The notes under the pieces were generated by a model. It made no database searches. It saw nothing but the letters and a program-made list of their open reading frames with translations, and was not told the origin of the DNA. A stretch of 27,061 bases of DNA from Acephala macrosclerotiorum (Eukaryota > Ascomycota > Leotiomycetes > Helotiales > Mollisiaceae): NCBI GenBank assembly GCA_014904845.1, contig MU119692.1, forward strand, positions 1 to 27,061, given 5' to 3'. Each line of letters opens with the position of its first letter. The first letter of the stretch is position 1. Of this stretch, positions 26,522 through 27,061 are shown in pieces. The position numbers and the translations under genes are program-made.

Positions 26522-26653
26522 TTACTAAAGATATTTATTATTAATAATAAATCAAAAACGAAATAAACAAATAAATTAAATAATTCGTTGATTGATTATT
26601 AATTTTAAATCTAGTAAATATATAAGAATTGAAAAATATAATTTCAATTTTAG

Positions 26654-26703
26654 CGCAAGCGGCGCTAGTCCCGATCTGGCCTAGTGCCGCACGTGACTAC
26701 TAA
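26654..26703 (+). CDS. Possible last coding exon of a + strand gene
   Basis: The bases up to 26653 read TTTCAATTTTAG, a good 3' splice-site shape. After two bases completing a split codon, one frame runs open for 15 codons (26656-26700) and reads QAALVPIWPSAARDY, then TAA at 26701-26703. The GC-rich island starts at the presumed splice acceptor and ends at the stop, as expected if protein coding keeps it from eroding toward A/T. Downstream, 26704-26990 would be the 3' untranslated region, with two overlapping AATACA words (26976-26986), a weak poly(A)-signal variant, followed by a T-rich tract. Against this, 15 codons is short, I do not recognise the peptide, the same bases form a hairpin, and the - strand is also open here. 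Confidence 0.3.
26659..26690. other. GC-rich hairpin, 10-bp stem, 12-base loop
   Basis: GCGGCGCTAG (26659-26668) pairs with CTAGTGCCGC (26681-26690) through nine Watson-Crick pairs and one G-T pair, with TCCCGATCTGGC as loop. The stem has six G-C pairs. It lies inside the possible exon, so it may be incidental, or the site may be a two-half protein-binding element. AAGCGGCGCTA at 26657-26667 matches 9 of 11 bases of the fly CTCF core AGGTGGCGCTA, as I remember it. Confidence 0.45.
26690..26695. promoter_or_regulatory. CACGTG E-box
   Basis: A palindromic CACGTG, the usual site for bHLH transcription factors, lies at the end of the GC-rich island. A related CATGTG follows at 26844-26849. Site matches alone are weak evidence, and this one overlaps the possible coding exon. 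Confidence 0.2.
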
Positions 26704-26712
26704 ACTAATATT

Positions 26713-26720
26713 GTACTTAC
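26713..26720 (-). other. Consensus 5' splice donor on the - strand
   Basis: Read on the - strand, 26720-26713 is GTAAGTAC, a full match to the GTAAGT donor consensus, preceded by GCCAAT. Upstream on that strand, an AG at 26778-26777 would bound a 56-base exon (26776-26721) that has one open frame containing FKWLNWINSYYKERTAN. The acceptor lacks a pyrimidine tract, so the exon is doubtful. The donor could equally serve an untranslated first exon. This reading competes with the + strand exon at 26654-26703. Confidence 0.2.
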
Positions 26721-26990
26721 ATTGGCAGTTCTTTCTTTGTAATAAGAATTAATCCAATTCAACCATTTAAAAAACGCTATTATTTTCTTTTTTTATCGTA
26801 ATTCGTTGATACGTAAAATTCGTTGATATTCTAATGTAAAAATCATGTGATTAAACTTTGAAAACAACGCTAGTAAATTAGTACTATTTTCGAAGTTCGT
26901 CGAGAGTTATAAGCGCCGAAATTGAAGTAATTCTCTTTTTCTTAGTTTTATAAATCAAATAATTACAAGATTCGAAATACAATACAAAAA

Positions 26991-27061
26991 TTTTTTTTTT
27001 TTTATTTTTTTTTAATAAGTATTTTTTTTAGTTTTTTGTATTATTTTTATTGTTTTTTTTT
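26991..27061 (+). repeat. T-rich tract at window end
   Basis: T runs of up to 13 bases (26991-27003) continue almost without interruption to the window end. The tract may be a T-rich downstream element of a + strand poly(A) site, a pyrimidine tract, or a return to the AT desert. Confidence 0.6.

Larger units (their letters stand above)
20136..26640. other. AT-rich non-coding desert up to the composition boundary
   Basis: No gene is recognisable. The longest ATG or near-ATG frame is 63 codons (24240-24431), within chance expectation. The segment contains a 17-base T run, an (AAT)6 repeat, a CpG-dense inverted-repeat patch near 23565-23604, a nested inverted repeat near 24945-24987 and short direct repeats, all listed separately. 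Confidence 0.75.
26582..26828 (+). repeat. Three copies of AATTCGTTGAT around the boundary
   Basis: AATTCGTTGAT occurs at 26582-26592, 26800-26810 and 26817-26827. The last two share one further A and are 17 bp apart. Three copies of an 11-mer with a CpG within 250 bp, on both sides of the GC-rich segment, suggest a repeated protein-binding site or short duplications. Which one cannot be told from this window. Confidence 0.45.
26641..26990. other. Segment of normal base composition
   Basis: G+C rises from about 10% to about 32% over 26641-26940 (97 of 300 bases). CC and GG, nearly absent for 26.6 kb, occur about ten times here. The onset is abrupt at 26653, and 26651-26700 has 32 G/C of 50 (64%). 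The rest looks like ordinary untranslated, intronic or promoter DNA with mixed motifs and no long open frame. The change suggests that this stretch is under constraint, as in an exon or regulatory region, or that a different compositional domain starts here. Confidence 0.8.

Noticed and set aside
1..26650. Fungal repeat-induced point mutation as the cause of AT richness
   Set aside because: That process attacks CpA most, yet in 9781-10380 CpA outnumbers CpT 20 to 7 and CpC is absent. TpA and ApT were also equal in a first-line check, so there is no RIP-like TpA excess.
1..27061. Mitochondrial, plastid or reduced-symbiont genome
   Set aside because: Such genomes are gene-dense even at extreme A+T. 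No rRNA, tRNA or conserved protein is visible in 27 kb.

Overview
The window is almost entirely non-coding, extremely AT-rich DNA, most likely eukaryotic nuclear sequence. Hand counts give about 11% G+C at 361-900 and about 8% at 9781-10380. No frame on either strand resembles a known protein, rRNA or tRNA. Up to about 26650 the few remaining C and G bases sit mostly in CpG. CpG is roughly ten times over-represented against local base content in both counted blocks, while CC and GG are nearly absent: I found only about eight in 26.6 kb. A general AT bias does not give this pattern. Fungal repeat-induced point mutation is a poor fit, because CpA is not depleted relative to CpT (20 CpA, 7 CpT, 0 CpC at 9781-10380). 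CpG excess in AT-rich DNA with long introns is known from Hymenoptera such as bees, so an insect of that kind is my best guess. It is inferred from composition only.

Layout. Positions 1 to about 9000 are AT desert with more non-CpG G than C on the + strand (about 346 to 170 by hand count). From about 9000 to 12240 the sign reverses (about 46 to 100). This region ends near a cluster of palindromes at 11946-12000. The desert also holds an imperfect inverted repeat (2981-3141), a few AAT/ATT microsatellites, one 97-codon open frame that may be chance (6251-6544), and small CpG-dense patches (20118-20135, 23565-23604). Its most organised element is a minisatellite at 15101-15524. This is built from 17-bp units close to TATTATATTRTAATTTT, arranged in blocks separated by 24-28 bp spacers, most of which share an ATCAATT core.

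At about 26653 the composition changes within a few bases. A 48-bp segment of about 64% G+C follows, then about 250 bp at roughly 25-30% G+C with normal CC/GG content. The GC-rich segment begins just after a T-rich tract ending in AG, as a 3' splice site would. It stays open in one frame for 15 codons and ends at a TAA exactly where the GC richness stops. It may be the last coding exon of a + strand gene whose final intron is some or all of the preceding desert. The same bases can also form a GC-rich hairpin, and the - strand carries a perfect GTAAGT donor at 26715-26720, so other readings remain open. The window ends in T-rich DNA.
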